Shown: positions 29,716 to 44,323, counted from the stretch's first letter. The stretch is 64,000 bases of DNA from Campylorhamphus procurvoides (GCA_013396655.1 WBMV01000298.1:2535430-2599429); one strand, 5' to 3'. Notes: a model not told the origin generated them from the letters alone. Numbers and translations: made by a program.

Positions 29716-31754
29716 TTGGCATTAATGTAAAGCAAGGCAATGCAAGGCTTCCAGTAGTTTCCTCCTTAACTTCAGAATATTTCTCCCAGACTTGCTTTGT
29801 AATTAAATATTCCTCATACAAACCAATGAAGAAAAAATGGCAATTTGTACTGTTGCATGTGTGAACTTTTGCAGCAAAGCAAGAGCTGAATTATACAATT
29901 GTAAGGACTCTTCAGTAAACATCCAGGGACATTAAATAACAGAAATCACAGTATCTCAGCCTTAATAAGAAGAAATTGATACTTTGAGGTTTTATTACTT
30001 CACACTCTCTTGCTTGCTTTCATATATAGGAAGAGGTACTGAGGTTTTTTTTCAGCAAGCATAATGTTTCCATATGTATTCCTACCCACTGGACTCTTAG
30101 CATGTCTTAACAAAAAATGGTCTTTAAAAGCAACAGCTCGAAGGTCTTCATCTGCCAGATCTCCAAACCTCTGGCATGTAAAGGCCCTCCCATCAGATGC
30201 ATAGGTGCAAATTTGTGTTCTGCTACAAATTTTTTTTTCCATGCTGGACTATTTTAAAATTTCCATTTATTTACCTCTCCATGATATAAATGTTGCAAAA
30301 TTTTCCCCTTCTGAGATGATAAAAAGTGAAGGACAAGATGACTGCTCCAAAGTTGAGCAATCTAGGAGTGTAATGCTGCTGAGGTGCAGCTGCCACTAAC
30401 TGCAGCGAAGGTCCAGAGCATATAGAGCACTGAATCCCTGGTGGGATTTGCTTGTCCACCTTTCCATCCATTCAACAGCTTGCTGCTGTTGTCCATTGTT
30501 GGGGTATAAAAGAACTTTTTAGGTTAAATGGCACAGCAACAGAGAAGTCCCCAGAAAGTTCTATACTTCTTATTTTTGATGTAAAATTCAAGTTGGACTG
30601 AGGTTCAGTGGAACAAACACCAGTTGCAGGGCTAGTGCTCTCTGAGGTTCAGCATGAATGACGTAGATTGCCTAATGGCTGTACTAGACAGAGAGACTGA
30701 GCTTGCTAAAATAATTCTTACACAGCATTTGCTTGTGAAAAGAAGCTCTGTCTCCTAATTCCTGGTGAGTGTGGTGGTATTCCAGTAATCTAGGTAGGAA
30801 AGCAAGTTCAGAGAAACCCAGCTCCTATACTCCAAGGGAAAAATGCACTATCTCACAACTGAAGATTTCACTTTCATTGTTCATGTCATTATTTAACAGT
30901 TCCTATTAATTGTGCTTATTAAAGTCCCTTTCCTAATTTTTTTATGAGACCTGCATCAGTCATATGCTGTGAGTCCTGATGTCAGTAGCATATGGTGTTG
31001 GATACCATTTCTGCTTAACATAATTTTTTTCCTTTGATTGTGTACAGATCTAAGCAGAAGCAAGTGATATTTTTTTCTAAGAGGAATTCCTGGTATATTA
31101 TAATAGCTTTATGACTATTTACCAAAAATATCGAGTAAAGGTTACTGCCTCAATACAACTGCTAAGGACACATCATCAGCTTTTTCCGAGAGAATGATTA
31201 CTTAGAATTATGAATCAATATTGAATTGTAGGTGAAACTGATCCTGGTGGTCCTGATTCAAAATTACCTGAAATGAGCTTTCTGCATGACCTGATTTTCT
31301 CAAACGTAAAGGACCAGCAGCTTAATTCAGCTCTATGCTAATAAATACAGGCAACAGTTAATTTTTTCTTTCTAAATCTTAACTACAGAATGGTTGCAAC
31401 TACATGCACCTAAATCTAAAACATCTAAGTCTTCTTGTTACAGTAGCAATTCTTCATACTTTCAAATGTTACTAAAGTATGCAATACAAAACCCAATTTT
31501 GTGATATGAGAAAACCCTGTGTTTTTTATCTATTTTAGCTGTCTCTAGCACAATGATTTAAGAACAGTAAGACAGTTACATCAATGTTGTTTTCTCTGCT
31601 TTGCATTTATATATTTTTCAATCTACAAGGCACACACACCCACAAACACTTGCTGTCACCACATTCTCTCTGCAACCATCAGAATTGCTCCTCAGGCACA
31701 AGTGCCACCATTTGAACAACAAAACAGTGTGTTCTAAGTCCATACACAAAATTA

Positions 31755-31990
31755 AAAAGGACTGAAAGAGGATCAGTTTAGATTAGATTTTAGGAAGAAA
31801 TTCTTTCCAGTGAGAGTGGTAAGGCACTGGAACAGGTTTCCCAGAGACATTGTGGAAGCCCCATCCCTGACAGTGCTCAAGGCTGGGTTGGATGGGGCTC
31901 TAAGTAACCCTTTTCATGGCAGGGGAGTTGGAACTGGATGATATGTATGGTCACCTCCAACCCAAACCATTCTGTGATTCTATGATTGCT
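31755..31990 (+). mobile_element. CR1 LINE 3' end
   Basis: Sense CR1 3' end: gatcagtttagattagattt, then aggcactggaacaggtttcc, gggttggatggggctctaag and the terminal cattctgtgattctatgatt. It is 5'-truncated and about 235 bases long. Confidence 0.93.
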
Positions 31991-33189
31991 GCAGATAGCC
32001 TATTGATATTCACACCATTGCTGAGAATTAAAATAATAAATATCCTATTGAGTCCAAAAGTATAAGATGTACTATTTTGGCTCATAATCTGCAGCATTAA
32101 TTCAACTAAATGGAATACTTTGAAGGCTGAAGAGACTTATCAGATAATATAGGAGCTTACATGGCCACCTTACACTTATCTTAGCAGTAGCCACACATGA
32201 GTCCTTCAGGAAGAGTGTATGATATATACCACTCTTCTCATGAGTATTTTTTTTACCTTCTATCATTTGTAGCTTAGGGGAAATCCTGAACCAGAATGAT
32301 TTTATGCATTTAATAACTTTCAATTAATTTCTAACCTATGATTTTACACAGTCTGCTCCTGAAGCCCCATGAACATCCACATCAGCCTATGTCAAGGAGC
32401 TCTGTGGATGCCTGTGAGAAGAAACTTGATAAAACATGACATTTGCTGGATCTGGGGCCTTCTTGCTCAGGTTTTGGGAGGAAAGAAATGGAATTGGTCA
32501 ATCCCAATTCACCTTCTCTATAGGTTGCTTTATTTCACAAGCCTCAGTAAGACTCCCATGGTCATCCTTTGTCCAAACAAAAGAGATATAGCTTCTTTCT
32601 CTATACTGGCACCAGGCCTTTGATCACCATGTTGCCCTTCTTTGAATCTTCCTTAGCCCTATCATTTTTGTAAGACATTCTTTAAGGAGAAGGGCAGCAA
32701 ATATCAGAACAGGACATATTATCCAAGACTTAGGAAAGCATGGATTTGTACAGGGACAGGATGAGGTTCTCTGTTTTGCCTTTCCCAGAAGTCACTCCTG
32801 AACAATGAGCTGTTGTTGCCGCGAAACTGTCACAGCCCTCAAATTTTAGTCCTGAATGATGGTCATGAGTTCAGAGGCTCTTAGCTTAGCCAGTAGTGGG
32901 GTCAGAAGTGTTTTATTTTATGTGCATCTTTTGCTATACATATATGCATACACCTAATTATTATTTGACACCTACTTGATGATTTCATAAAGCCTTTCTA
33001 CAATGCTGAAGACAGCCCTAGTTTTCCTCTGAATAATTTTGTACCATCAGCAGACATTCATATTCTGAATCTTTGAAGACACTGCTCTTCAGAATAGTTC
33101 ACTCGATGCTGTGAGTTGTTTAAAAGACTATAATAATTTACCTATGAGGCAGAAAATCTGACACTGTCCTTACAGTAGAGTGTCAATAT

Positions 33190-33283
33190 ATTGGATATAT
33201 ATATACTTGGATTACAGATCTATATCTATATATATGTAAATACATGTTGGATTATATGTATATACACAATGTATATAGTAACT
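33190..33283. repeat. TA-rich imperfect microsatellite
   Basis: Several interrupted (TA)n runs with TATG/TACA variants in about 95 bases. Confidence 0.85.
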
Positions 33284-36200
33284 ATGTTATTATTACAGTG
33301 ATGTCAGCTCTCTTACTTTCCTAAAAGGTGAGGCTGGAGGCAGATGCATTTCTGAGAAGAGTAATCTTCCACTATTATTTCATATGGGCTTCAAGAAGGA
33401 AAGACCTTCCTAGGAAGCTGACAGCAGCTTTTATGATGTCACACAAGGTTGAGATATGCACATATTCCTTGATTCAGTGATCTCTTATCTCTCTAGTCTC
33501 ACATACAAACATTTAATTGGCCTATAAATGTCCATATGACTTCAGAACGGGATTTTCTAGAAGTTTTATACAACTTGTTTTCTGGGAGGAGTTGGGTGAA
33601 TTTCATGTCACTGGTGCTTTTGAGGACAGATGACTTCTCTAACAGCGTCAATGATGACAAAATGATACAGTAATAAAACAATTATCTTTCTAGAAGGATT
33701 CCATCTCTCTTGGTGCCATAGTGCACACCATCTCTCTTGAGCAATAAAGGTGTTCGTTTCTCAGCTACAGGAATCAAGAGCTACCATTCAGGCTGCCTGC
33801 TTTGGCTAGGCAGACTGGGAAATAACAGCCCAAGTTAAAGCCTGCTCGGCTTTGAAATGAGCTCTGAAACAGTGTCTTTACCTTATGGTAGTGCCATGGT
33901 GAAGTAAGATTTGACTCTTATATCTGAAGTAGGTCTACCTAAATTATTAATCCGGGTAGTTTAAACACATTCAGCCTATCCTGAAGGTCAATGGGTGAAC
34001 TTCTCAAGTGACAGAAGGTAAATACATGCTTGAAATATTCTGGTTGATTAAAGTCTGATAAAGTCAGCATCTTTTCGATGATAGCTGTTTGAACAGAAGT
34101 ATCAAATAATTAGAGGGGAAGTGGCCCCAGGAGGGCCTGCACTGAAATGTTGTCTACCATTGAAACCAGGCCTGTTTTAAATTTGCCTCTAGTTACTGAG
34201 TTAGAGACAAGACAAATGCCTCTGAACTTCTGCCGCACATCTTGATGTGAAATATGAGCTCTGAAAAGCTCCCTTCTTAAAAACCTACTCTGAGCATCTA
34301 TGTTTAACTCATGTTCTGCTGTTCTTTGTTTTCAGAAACACTGGAATACCATTTAAAGTGACTTTTAGGCAGGTGCTGCTCACTGGCTGAAGAAGGGGGA
34401 GTGTTTGTCTTCATTTTAAACGAAGAACATTTTGTTAGAGATTTTAAGCTGCTCGACCATACCTCAGCCACGGAAAATGTCAATGCAAACATGTGCCATC
34501 TGGAGCTATAACCAAATGCAAGGATATAAGTTCAGAAAGCAAATGACAGCTCAGCAATGCTCCTCAGTCATAAGGCAGGATGACAGAGGAACATATTTCT
34601 TAACCCTTCAGCTTCTTGTAAATCTAAAGCAGCCATAGATTTACAAGGATGCATATGCATAAATAAACCCAAAAGAGCTCTTCTTATTGTTTAAGCAAAC
34701 AAAACAAACAAGCAAGAAAACAAACATCTGGATAAGTAAACTCTTTCTGTGATTTTCTTAACAGCTACAGTCTGCCTCTCAGCAGCGTGGGGTCAGAGCC
34801 TTCTTCATGTGAAAACCCAAGCAGCCATCACTTCAGATGCCATAGCAGACATGCTGCTACTGGGCCATTTTTCCCTTGGTGAAAGGTAAGGGATTGGTTT
34901 CGGTAGTGTGTGGAATGGGGCATGAATCTGGAGACAGGAGTAGGTTTTAAGCTGCCCAATACTAGTTTTTTGCTTTCTTCATATTAGAAAAACTGGTGGA
35001 TTTTTATAAGGGTAAACTGGCAATTTTTTATGACGACACACCTTTAAGGGTGGGATGTAGAGGTTGTAAAATAAACCAGAAGTGACCTTGGACCAGATTG
35101 TGCCATTTTTCTGCATCTGCCCCATCAAGGAGATGGTGTTTGTAGAGTCACCCTTATCAGCACTGGGACAGGCACCATCTGTCATTTTAAATGTAGATAG
35201 ATACACCATTTATTGCTCAGCAAGTGGAAAGTACTGCAAAACAACATAGAAAATGGGCACAGTTTTGAAAAAGCAAAGTTAAAAAATGCTCCTAGCTAGC
35301 AATGTCATCTCCAGAGTGGCACTAAAAAGGCAACTCCTGCCTTCAGCCCCCTCACTGCTGAAAAGTGATTGAGATGATAACAGTTTTTATAGTTTTTATT
35401 TTTTTATAGTATGGAGCCCACTATAACATTAAAGTTAAGTCTGCCTTATATCACTGAAGCTAAATGCCTAATCTAGTGATTAGAATTCTATAAATACCAC
35501 AGATTAGTGAGTGAAGGTTAGATGGCAGATTAGATATGTGGTGTGTATCTTCAGACTTGCCTTTACTCATTTTATTTATGATAAAATGAGCAAGGCCTTA
35601 ACAAGTAATCTGTGGCCCAAAAAACTAAATTCCAAACACTGATTTTGAAACTATGTAAGGGGCAAAAAGATAGTAAGTTCTGATAGAAGTATAGGATTAA
35701 TATATTGAATTTTCCTTGTGACAAAGTTAACATGCCCGAATTCACCTCACTGCTTGCCATAGGATAATTTCTCTATCAGCAATTCTTGAATTAAATAGCT
35801 GTCCATTCAGACTGGGGAAAAGAAAACAGTTCTGTCTCAAAAGCTGGGTTTTCTAAAAGTTCAGAGTATTTAAAAACGGATAGAAAAATCTACATTGTTT
35901 GGGTTTGATTCTTTATAGTTGGTTGCTGATTATGACTCATAGAGTCTGTATATACAAATCTCCAAGTGTTCACCCAATCTCAGAGAGGTTCTTCATCAGA
36001 CATCTCCTCACCACAGTTTACCCAGAAGAGCCCCATTTCATCTGTCTGTCTTTGACCATGACCCCACTGGGATTGCTGTGACTTTCTTCCACCGCAGCCT
36101 TGCCAAGGAGTTACCTGCTCCATTCTCTCACAGCTGGTTTCCCTTCTGATTTGCAGTAAGGCTGGGAGGAGTTCAGAAACATCTGTGGTAGGATCTTATT

Positions 36201-39200
36201 GCAGATCTATTTCCTTACAGTTTCTTACTGTTTCCCAAAGGGGCAAGGACAGAGCAGCTCACAAACTACCACATATGGGGACTGGGACATCAGGGGGTCC
36301 CTGGACCTGAGTGGAATAACAAAACATGGTCTACTTTTGAAGCTGAGACATCTTTGCAAAAGCTGTACATCCAAGTCTAAGAACATTTGCAATTGCCAGA
36401 GCTTAAACTACTTCAGATTGTTAAAAATCTCTGGTATTACATATAAATGATACTCAACCTGTCAAACCTAACAGGCATCTCTGAAGACCCATAAGGGCAA
36501 GACTCTGACAACCTTTAGGCAATTATTTCTTTAGAAATATGCTGGTCTGACAAAACTGCGGAGAAATAAAAGATGTGGAGTCACATACATATATTGTAAA
36601 TGCTAAATTAAATTCTTCTATCTCTGAGGCTCTGTTAAGATACTTCAGGGAAGGAGCCAGCTTTCTGATAACCATGGAGTCCTGCAGAAGTGAAGAGGAA
36701 ATGTTGAAAACCTTGCCAAAGAGCAGTATGGTTTTGAGCAAACAGGCTTGGGAATTTAAGACTAAGGAAATTAATTTCCAGCGCTCAAACTCAAAGTAAG
36801 GTGGTTGTAGTGTCTCTGTGTAGAAAGAACTAGGATGCTGAGAGAGTAGAAGATCCTGAAACTTTTAAATAGTACAGGTTAAAACCTGCATATTTTATAA
36901 GCTCTGATTATGACAGGATAAATGCTTTTTGCAAATATTCTTATGAAATGTGAGTTGCCCATGGAGTCAGAGGTGGCCACAAGCACTTTCATGCTGCTCC
37001 CTGGTACTTTGAAAGACATTCAGACCTTGTTCTGGACCTGCTTCCCTATGCAGTAAATGAATGCTTTGCTCATTTCGTATTGAAACTTCAGCGTTGTGAG
37101 ATCAACTTCTGCTTACTCTGGCATTTATGTTATTTCTGTCACTCTGAAAAACAGCTCTGAGATTTTTAGAACCAAGCACATTTGCAAAAATCATATTTTT
37201 GAAAGAGAAAGTCTGGCTCTGTTTGTCTCATAAAAGTCTGCACTTAACCACCTTTTAAAAGAATACTATTACTTAAGGTCAGTGGAAACTCCATTAAAGA
37301 GTTTCAGGAAGTCATCAGATCTTTCGAGCAATGGAAATTGAAATGTATGCAATGTACTGATTTCAAACACATTTTAAAACTGGGCAAGAAATCAATTTTG
37401 TTCTCAAGTCTTGGTGTAATGTTCTCCTTAGGGACCCACACAGTTCCAGAGTGATTTTATTGTGCTATATGTCAGTGACTGCTTTAGCTTGCAGAGGCTA
37501 TTGAAAGGTATTTTTCCTTAAGAGATGCATCCATTGCCACCTCTCAAAATAGCCTTTGAAATGAAGCAAAGATGCACCTTTTTGTCCCTTTGCTTCCCTG
37601 GGAAATGTGTATGAGAAGCGTTGTCCTCAAGAGTGTGTCTGACACCTGGAACTCCCACCTTGAAAGGAACAGACACCTTAGAGTCCAGCCATGTACTTGA
37701 AATTGCGCTCGTAAAGCCAAGATTTGAAAACCAAGAATCCAGATCAGTTTGACTGTAGTCTTGTGTGAACACATAAAAAGAAACAGAAGACCCAAGAAAA
37801 GCACGTGTGTGCAGTGTTTAGGTTAGTGCTCAACAGCCTTTCATCTTCCCCAGTTCCTGTGACAGGATGGTAAGAGCTTTGCAACAGTCCTGTGGGGGTC
37901 ACATTCAAACTCAGATGTACTAAAGCATTTATACCTCCAGGACCTGTTTCCCTTTATAGCTCAGATCCAGCAGTGGGAATCATTCTGGTCCAAACCCCTC
38001 CCCCTTTTCCTCCCTCCTCCTGCTTCACGTGCTTCTTGTGCATTAGGTCCAGCAGGAAAGGCTATAGCACTTCCTTCCATTAAATCAATACTGAGTACTA
38101 TCTGTTGTGGAGATGTGAATCTCCTCTGGAGAGAAGTGGAGGGTTTCTCCTTGCTCAGACAGCTCACAGTGATTCCCATAACAGGCCAAGACTTACCAAT
38201 CTCTCAGCTCATTGTGAAGTAGAACTGAGCTGGGAAATGCCCAAATCCTGGAATATAAATGTTCCATATTGGAACTCCTACTCTGTACCCACACTCTGTA
38301 CCCTACTCATCATGTGATATACAATCTCAAAAGTGTGAACAAATTACACAGCTCATCACTTGATCTTGTTTAAGACTAGAGTTGATGGCAACCACACATG
38401 TGGAGGTGTCAGTGTTTTGGAGCATACCTCAACCCAGTTCCCAGCTCAGTTTGGAGAGGCTTCTGGGACAAAATGTACTAAGTTGACCCAACAGGTCCCA
38501 TTCCATGGCAGGAGGTCACCCCTTCAGAGCCCCATGCTGCTGCTCAGTTCTGCACCTTCTGCAAGCAGCTTTTGAAAGGACAGCACTCACCTTTGCTCAG
38601 CTGTCATCCATGCTAACATTACTTTACTAATAAACTATGAATTATGGCAATGAATAGGTTTGTTTTTCAGAACAAATCCAGTAAGAATGGAGCACACAGT
38701 AGAAAACACACCTGTGAAAATGTTAATTTTACACACATTTTGTCTTCAGCAACTATGAACCTGAGATGTTTGGTTTATTGTGACTTCTAGTGTCACCTTT
38801 AAACCCCAAAAATCTGGAGCAAAAATTAAGTGAGAACAAATCCGTGAAAAAGTATTTCCGTTTTTATATGAAATGTTAAAACAAGATGTCACTTTTAACA
38901 CATCTAAAGTTAAAACAACTAATATAGAATATATTAAAAATGCCATACATAACAACTAAAAATATTTACTTTTGGAAGAACTCCCTGCACCTCCAATTTA
39001 CATGTCCACAGCAAGCACTATGGTTTGAAAAAACAGCAAGGAGAGGTTTAGCCATTTCATTAGCTGGCCTTCCTTGCCTTCTGTTTGTGTTTCGTTGTGC
39101 AGGGAGGTTGAGCAGATTGTAAATACAGCATCAGAAAACACATCTAGACGCAAAATGTCATTTCAGAGAGCAACATTAAAAAAAAACTGAGTAGACAATA

Positions 39201-41446
39201 GAAAATCCCACCAAATAATCATCATAACAGGAGAGGAAGAGGTCTCTGGAAGATCAAACCTTCGGAAAAATGCTACTGAGAACATTTTGACAAAAGCAGG
39301 GGTGTGCAAGTATCGATATCATCAGAGTGAATGACACTTCAACATTGCAGCAGCACTGAAGTGCTCCAGTTCCTGTTTTATTACACCTCTGCCATTTACA
39401 GTAAACCCATGAAAATGATTCAGATGCCACGTGGTCATGCAGCCACTTTGGTGCTGAAAAGGATAAGGGTGAGATTAAGAGCAAGGTCTTGGTGCATTTT
39501 GTTGCATATTAAATTCTGACACTGAAATCTCAACAGATGGAGGCATTTAGAAGAAGAGAACAACTGAGGAAGAAAACTGGCAAGGAAATAAAAATTATTG
39601 CGACAAAATATTATTACTGGTTACTGGTTTTCATTGTTATTATTTATTAGGAAATTGATGTGTCACTGTCTGAGCCAGAAGCTTACTATGAAATTTTAGT
39701 CTCAAAGAACATAAAAAATAAGAATGTGATAAGATTTTTTCCCCTTTAATTTTCTAGCACCAAAATATTTTTTTATGTAAATAAAGCAATTCTATCACTG
39801 ATATCCACAAGAAACTACACAAATGGTTGGATTTGGATGTGCCTTAGTAGCACATAGCGGATACCATGACTCAAAACTGCTAAAAAGAAAAAATGGTCTA
39901 TGAAGATACATAAAAATGGGCATTAACTTACTTTATAAACAAATGTTTTCTCCTAGCCCTTTCTTTCCTGCTTTCTGTGTTTGTTTGTTACTGGCTGTTT
40001 CAGCAGATAAAACAACTGGACCTCAACCTTCTTTGGAGTCATCACAAAACAAATTATTACAAGAAATAAAAATGCTCTAGCAACTTACAGGTGCATCCCA
40101 GCTCATTGCTTGCAAAACTTAGCACATTTCTAAATCTGGAAGTAAAGGTGGAAGGCAAATTAACCTTGATAACCACATATCATTATTTCTAAGAGAGTTG
40201 CTGGGATATACCCTCAGGTATGCATACCACACATAACAGGTGCTATTTATGATAGTACAATAACAAGAGCAGCAGTGATGGAAAAATACTTTATAGAGTA
40301 TTATGAAGTTTTTCCAATACTTTTCTTTTCTCACTCCAGATCCAGGTACACTTCTGAGTCCCTGAATGCAGAAGTGAATTACCTACAAACAGGATGATGC
40401 CCACACACCTGCTACTTCTCTGCAAGAACCCAGTGACTTTTGATCTGACAATCATCTCCATGAGTCTATTATTTATTTTCGCTCCAACCATCTTAAAGGT
40501 AAACCAGACTACCCAGATGTAATTGCAAAATCCAAGGACAGAGAATTATATGCAGGTTGACTTCACAGGAAGAAAACAACTGATAAGAGACCAATATGAC
40601 AGCTCATTGCAGTTAACCTTTAGTTAGGATTCAGCAGCAGCATGTGCTTGCTAAATATGCCCTTTCAAAAGCAAAAAATACACGTAATCCCATCTTGTTT
40701 ATGCAGCAAGTAAAATGAATGGAAAAAGTTAATCTCAGGTCTAACATGACCATGTTTATGCTATAAAGCCATAGTGCAGGGAGTACCATTTGATACCAAG
40801 TCTCAAGTCAGACTGCTTTAGTTTTGCCTTTACTTTACACTCCGAAACCAGTGCTTTAATGTCAACTTTGCAAAGACATTAAAGTCAGGTTTTCTGTGTT
40901 GTTTTTTTTTTTTAATAATCATTTACACATACATGTATTTAAGCACAATCAGGTCTCTTTCATCTGGCTTTTGTATATGCTTTTCTGTGTTTTAGAGCCA
41001 TTCAGGAGAAAGCCCATGGGAAGCTTTCCCCAGCTGACACCACCTATGACTGCTCCCTTTTTGCTGCACTTCTCTTCAGTGATATATAATCCTAATACTA
41101 ATTTGCCAGTTTATATTCACAGGAGACATAGAGCAGGGAAAAAGGTAGGCTTTGTAACACCACTTAAATTTATGGACAAAATCTTTCACACCTTCAGACC
41201 TATGTTCCACTGCACGTAGATATTTCAATCAGTTTGAATTGACATGATTTGCATGTGAAACGAAAATGGGGTACAAAGCTTATTTGGGGAAGTGCTGCCG
41301 TGCCAAGACAGACCTAGAAATACAAAACAGGTTTGTAATAACCACTCTGCAGACACAGATGGAACCTATCTCACGGCATCAGAGATGGTGGCCAGGAGGA
41401 CCTGCATGGAGTAAGAACTTGCAAGAAAAATACAAAAATGCAATAT

Positions 41447-42021
41447 TGTGCTGGTTTTGACTGGGGTAGAATTTCATTCACAGTGGCTGGTATGGGGCTA
41501 TGTTTTGTATCTGTGCTGAATACAGGGTTGATAATATAGAAATGTTTTTGTTATTGCTGAGCAGGGCTTACACAGAGCCAGGGCCTTTTCTGCTCTCTGC
41601 ACTGCCCACAGGGAGGCTAGGGGAGCTTGGGAGGTGGGATGGCCAGGACAGGTGATCCTAACTGATCAAAGGGATATTCCATACCATATGGCATCATGCT
41701 CTGTATGTAAAATGGGGGGAAGAAGAAGGAAGGAGGGGACATTTGGAGCAATGGTATTTGTCTTCCCAAGTCACCATTACATGTGAAGGGGCTCTGGTCT
41801 CCTGGATATGGCTGAACACCTGCCTGTCCATGGGAAGCAGTGAATTAATTCCTTGTTTTGCTTTGCGTGTATGGCTTCTGTTTTTCATATTAAACTGTCT
41901 TTATCGCAACCCACAAGTTTTCTGGCTCTTACCCTTCTAATTCTCTCCCCGATCCCACTGGTGGGCAAGTGAGCAAGCAGCTATGTGGGGCTTGGCTGCT
42001 GGCTGGGGTTAAACCATGGCA
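41447..42021 (+). mobile_element. Solo LTR of an avian ERVL-type endogenous retrovirus
   Basis: A 575-base element with 5' TGTGCTGGTTTTGACTGG and 3' GGGGTTAAACCATGGCA, so it has TG...CA termini. Internally it carries gggatattccataccatatg, a degenerate TATA region (gtatgtaaaa, near 41703), the segment gggaagaagaaggaaggagg, tccttgttttgctttgcg and an ATTAAA poly(A) signal at 41889-41894. This matches, from memory, a high-copy LTR family of bird genomes. No internal retroviral region adjoins it, so it is a solo LTR left by recombination. The flanks (aatat / ggtat) share only three of five bases, so any target-site duplication has decayed. Several indels and lost CpGs suggest an old copy. Confidence 0.9.
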
Positions 42022-43490
42022 GGTATAAAGGTACTAGAAGCTGCCAAGCTAATGGATTTATATGAAAGAAAACAAGGAGCAAGAGGGATTTGCATACAGC
42101 CACTCCTGACAGCATGGATGGAGCAATTGGACAGGAAAGGAGCTGAAGACTGAGAAGCAGAATTGAACTACCCAGTGCCTTGCAGGGAGCGCAGAGTTCA
42201 CAGACAAGCAGAGAAAAGCCCACAGGCCTCCAAATGTTACATAAACACCCCACAAAAGCATACAGTGCAGCCTAGTTCTCAGTGCTCTTTTGAATTGTGC
42301 AGGTGCCTGTTAAATAGTCATCTTTTAGGAACTGTTCTCTTCTGACACCTACACCAAGGGTGATGGAAACATTGCTGGAGTCAATACTCACAGAACATAC
42401 TCCTAACTTCTTTACAGAAAGTTGGTTGGTTAGCTGGTCTGACAGAGGAAGGAGATACAGAGACTTGTGGAGTTGATCCCTGGGCTTTCAGACCCTGCTT
42501 TGACTCAAGAACACGTGAAACTAGAGATAGTCCCAGGACCATGGGCTGACTAGGACAACAGGAAGGCCTCACACAGCTCACTAAGTGCACTTCTGGGTTC
42601 TCACTGTGGAAAGCCGTTTCTATCGATGTTTCTTCTCCAAACAGGCAGCCTCTGTGGGCAGTGCAGGCTGTAGCTCCACCCCCGAGCTGGCACAAGCTCA
42701 CAAGGGTGACTGGCAGTCCCATATCACAGCCTGATCACCAACCTCATTCAACAAAGCTAAGGAAGATAATAGGAAGGAAGTAACTGACCCAGTGACAAGA
42801 GGAGTTAGTCTTTCCCACCCTTTAGACCGATGCCAGTGTGGCTAAAGCCTTTTTATCAGGTGAAATTTCGCCTGTTGCAGAGGAGCTCTGGAAGAGATGA
42901 GTCACTGAGAAAGATAAGGTACTCAAATGAGGCCATAAATAACAAAAACCAATCCAGACTACAATATCACCCTTACATTTTAGGCCATTGAACGTGAGCA
43001 TAATGAAGTGCAGGGTGCAGCTAGGGAAGCTGAGGCTCAGAGAGGATATGCAGGGTGGTAGATTTGAGACTCAAAGCCACTTTCCCAGCCAGCCAAGGCC
43101 CTTTGGAGTTCCAAGCTGAGCCCCAAATTAAATCTAATCACCCTCTTTATCACTTTGTAGGACAGATCTCTCCTGCTGAAACCTCGTGCATTTGGGAACC
43201 CATTCGTGTGCTGACAAGCCTGAAGTGGCCCAGCCTCTGAAATACATCAGAAACACTTCTGGGGCACAACTCCAAGGCCTGCAGAACTTGCCAGAGCAGC
43301 ACACACCTCCTCATTTCTATTCCTCTGAGGTAATAAGCTTGAATTCAAAGTAGCCCTTGGGAGGTTTCCCCAGGCAGCTCTCTGAAGTGCTTTGAAGGAC
43401 CTGACCAGTTGGCAATTGGCCCCAGCAGGAGGAGACCACCCATTTGTTCTTTCTGATTCAGTCAGACCCACAGTCAACCCTCTCTGCCTA
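42022..43490. other. Intergenic, no recognised feature
   Basis: About 1.5 kb between the LTR and the next CR1. A 113-codon minus frame (42381-42722) shows no family resemblance. The last 250 bases may be a strongly diverged 5' part of the following CR1, but I cannot support that. Confidence 0.6.
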
Positions 43491-44323
43491 AAGGGCTCTA
43501 CAGACAAATCTGGACAGGCTAGAGAAATGGGCTGAGGCCAGCTGAATCAGGTTCAAGAAGGCAAAGTGTTGACTCCTGCCCTTGGGTGACAACAACCCCA
43601 GGCAGCACTACACACTGGAGGAAGAGTGCCTGGAAAGATACCTGGCAAAAAAGGGTCTGAGGGTGCTGGTCAACAGCAGTTAAACATGAGCGAGCAGTGT
43701 GTCCAGGTGGCCAAGAAGGCCAAAGGCATCCCAACTGGTGTTAGCAAGTTGTGGTCAGCAGGACCAGAGCCCTGATTTCCTGCCACAGTCAGCACTGGTG
43801 AAGCTGCACCTCGAGTGCTGTGTCCAGTTCTGGGCCTCTCACTACACGAAAGACATTGAGGGGCTGGAGCGTGTCCAGAAAAGGGCAACAGAGTGGGGAA
43901 TGGTCTGGAGCACAAGTGTTATGATGAGCAGCTGAGGGAACTGGGGGTGTTTAGCCTGAAGAAAAGGAGGGTTGGGAGAGACCATATCACTCTCTACAAC
44001 CTGAAAAGAGGTTGTAGAAAGATGGGGATTGGTCTCTTCTCCCAAGTAGCAAGTGACAGGATGACAGGAAACAGCTTTAAGTTGTGCCAGGAATGGGGAG
44101 TTAGATCAGATATCAGGAATAATTGCTTCATTGAAAGGTTGGTCAGGCATTGGAATAGGCTGCCCAGGGAAGTGGTAGAATCATTGTCCCTGGAAGCATC
44201 CAACAGGCCTGCAGATGTGGCACTTAGGGACATGGTTTAGTGGCAGACTTTGCAGAGCTAGGTTAACATTTAGACTCTATGGTCTTAGAGATCTTTCAAC
44301 TTTAACAATTCTGTGATTCTCTG
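43490..44323 (+). mobile_element. CR1 LINE, 3' part with end of ORF2
   Basis: The longest CR1 copy here, in sense orientation. Landmarks in order are atctggacaggctagagaaa, ggaagagtgcctggaaagat, ggccaagaaggccaaaggca, ctgtgtccagttctgggcct, gagcgtgtccagaaaagggc, atcactctctacaacctgaa, tgcccagggaagtggtagaa, acttagggacatggtttagt and the terminal caattctgtgattctctgaa. This spans the last part of the reverse transcriptase ORF and the 3' UTR. It is broken by stops and frameshifts, so it is an inactive fossil. Confidence 0.93.

Larger units (their letters stand above)
28806..41446. other. Gene desert, left part
   Basis: About 12.6 kb upstream of the NR0B-like gene. The first few hundred bases (28860-29150) are mildly GC-rich and may contain its promoter, but I see no convincing TATA box or CpG island. 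The rest holds two CR1 fragments (29543-29715, 31755-31990) and a TA-rich simple repeat (33190-33283). A minus-strand frame at 30000-30242 is protein-like in composition but matches no family I recognise. Confidence 0.65.

Noticed and set aside
30000..30242. 80-codon minus-strand frame with protein-like composition
   Set aside because: No family recognised and no flanking splice signals or poly(A) site that would make it an exon. Left as unassigned.
43893..44240. 115-codon plus-strand frame containing RHWNRLPREVVES
   Set aside because: This is the 3' part of a CR1 LINE, where such phrases recur throughout bird genomes.
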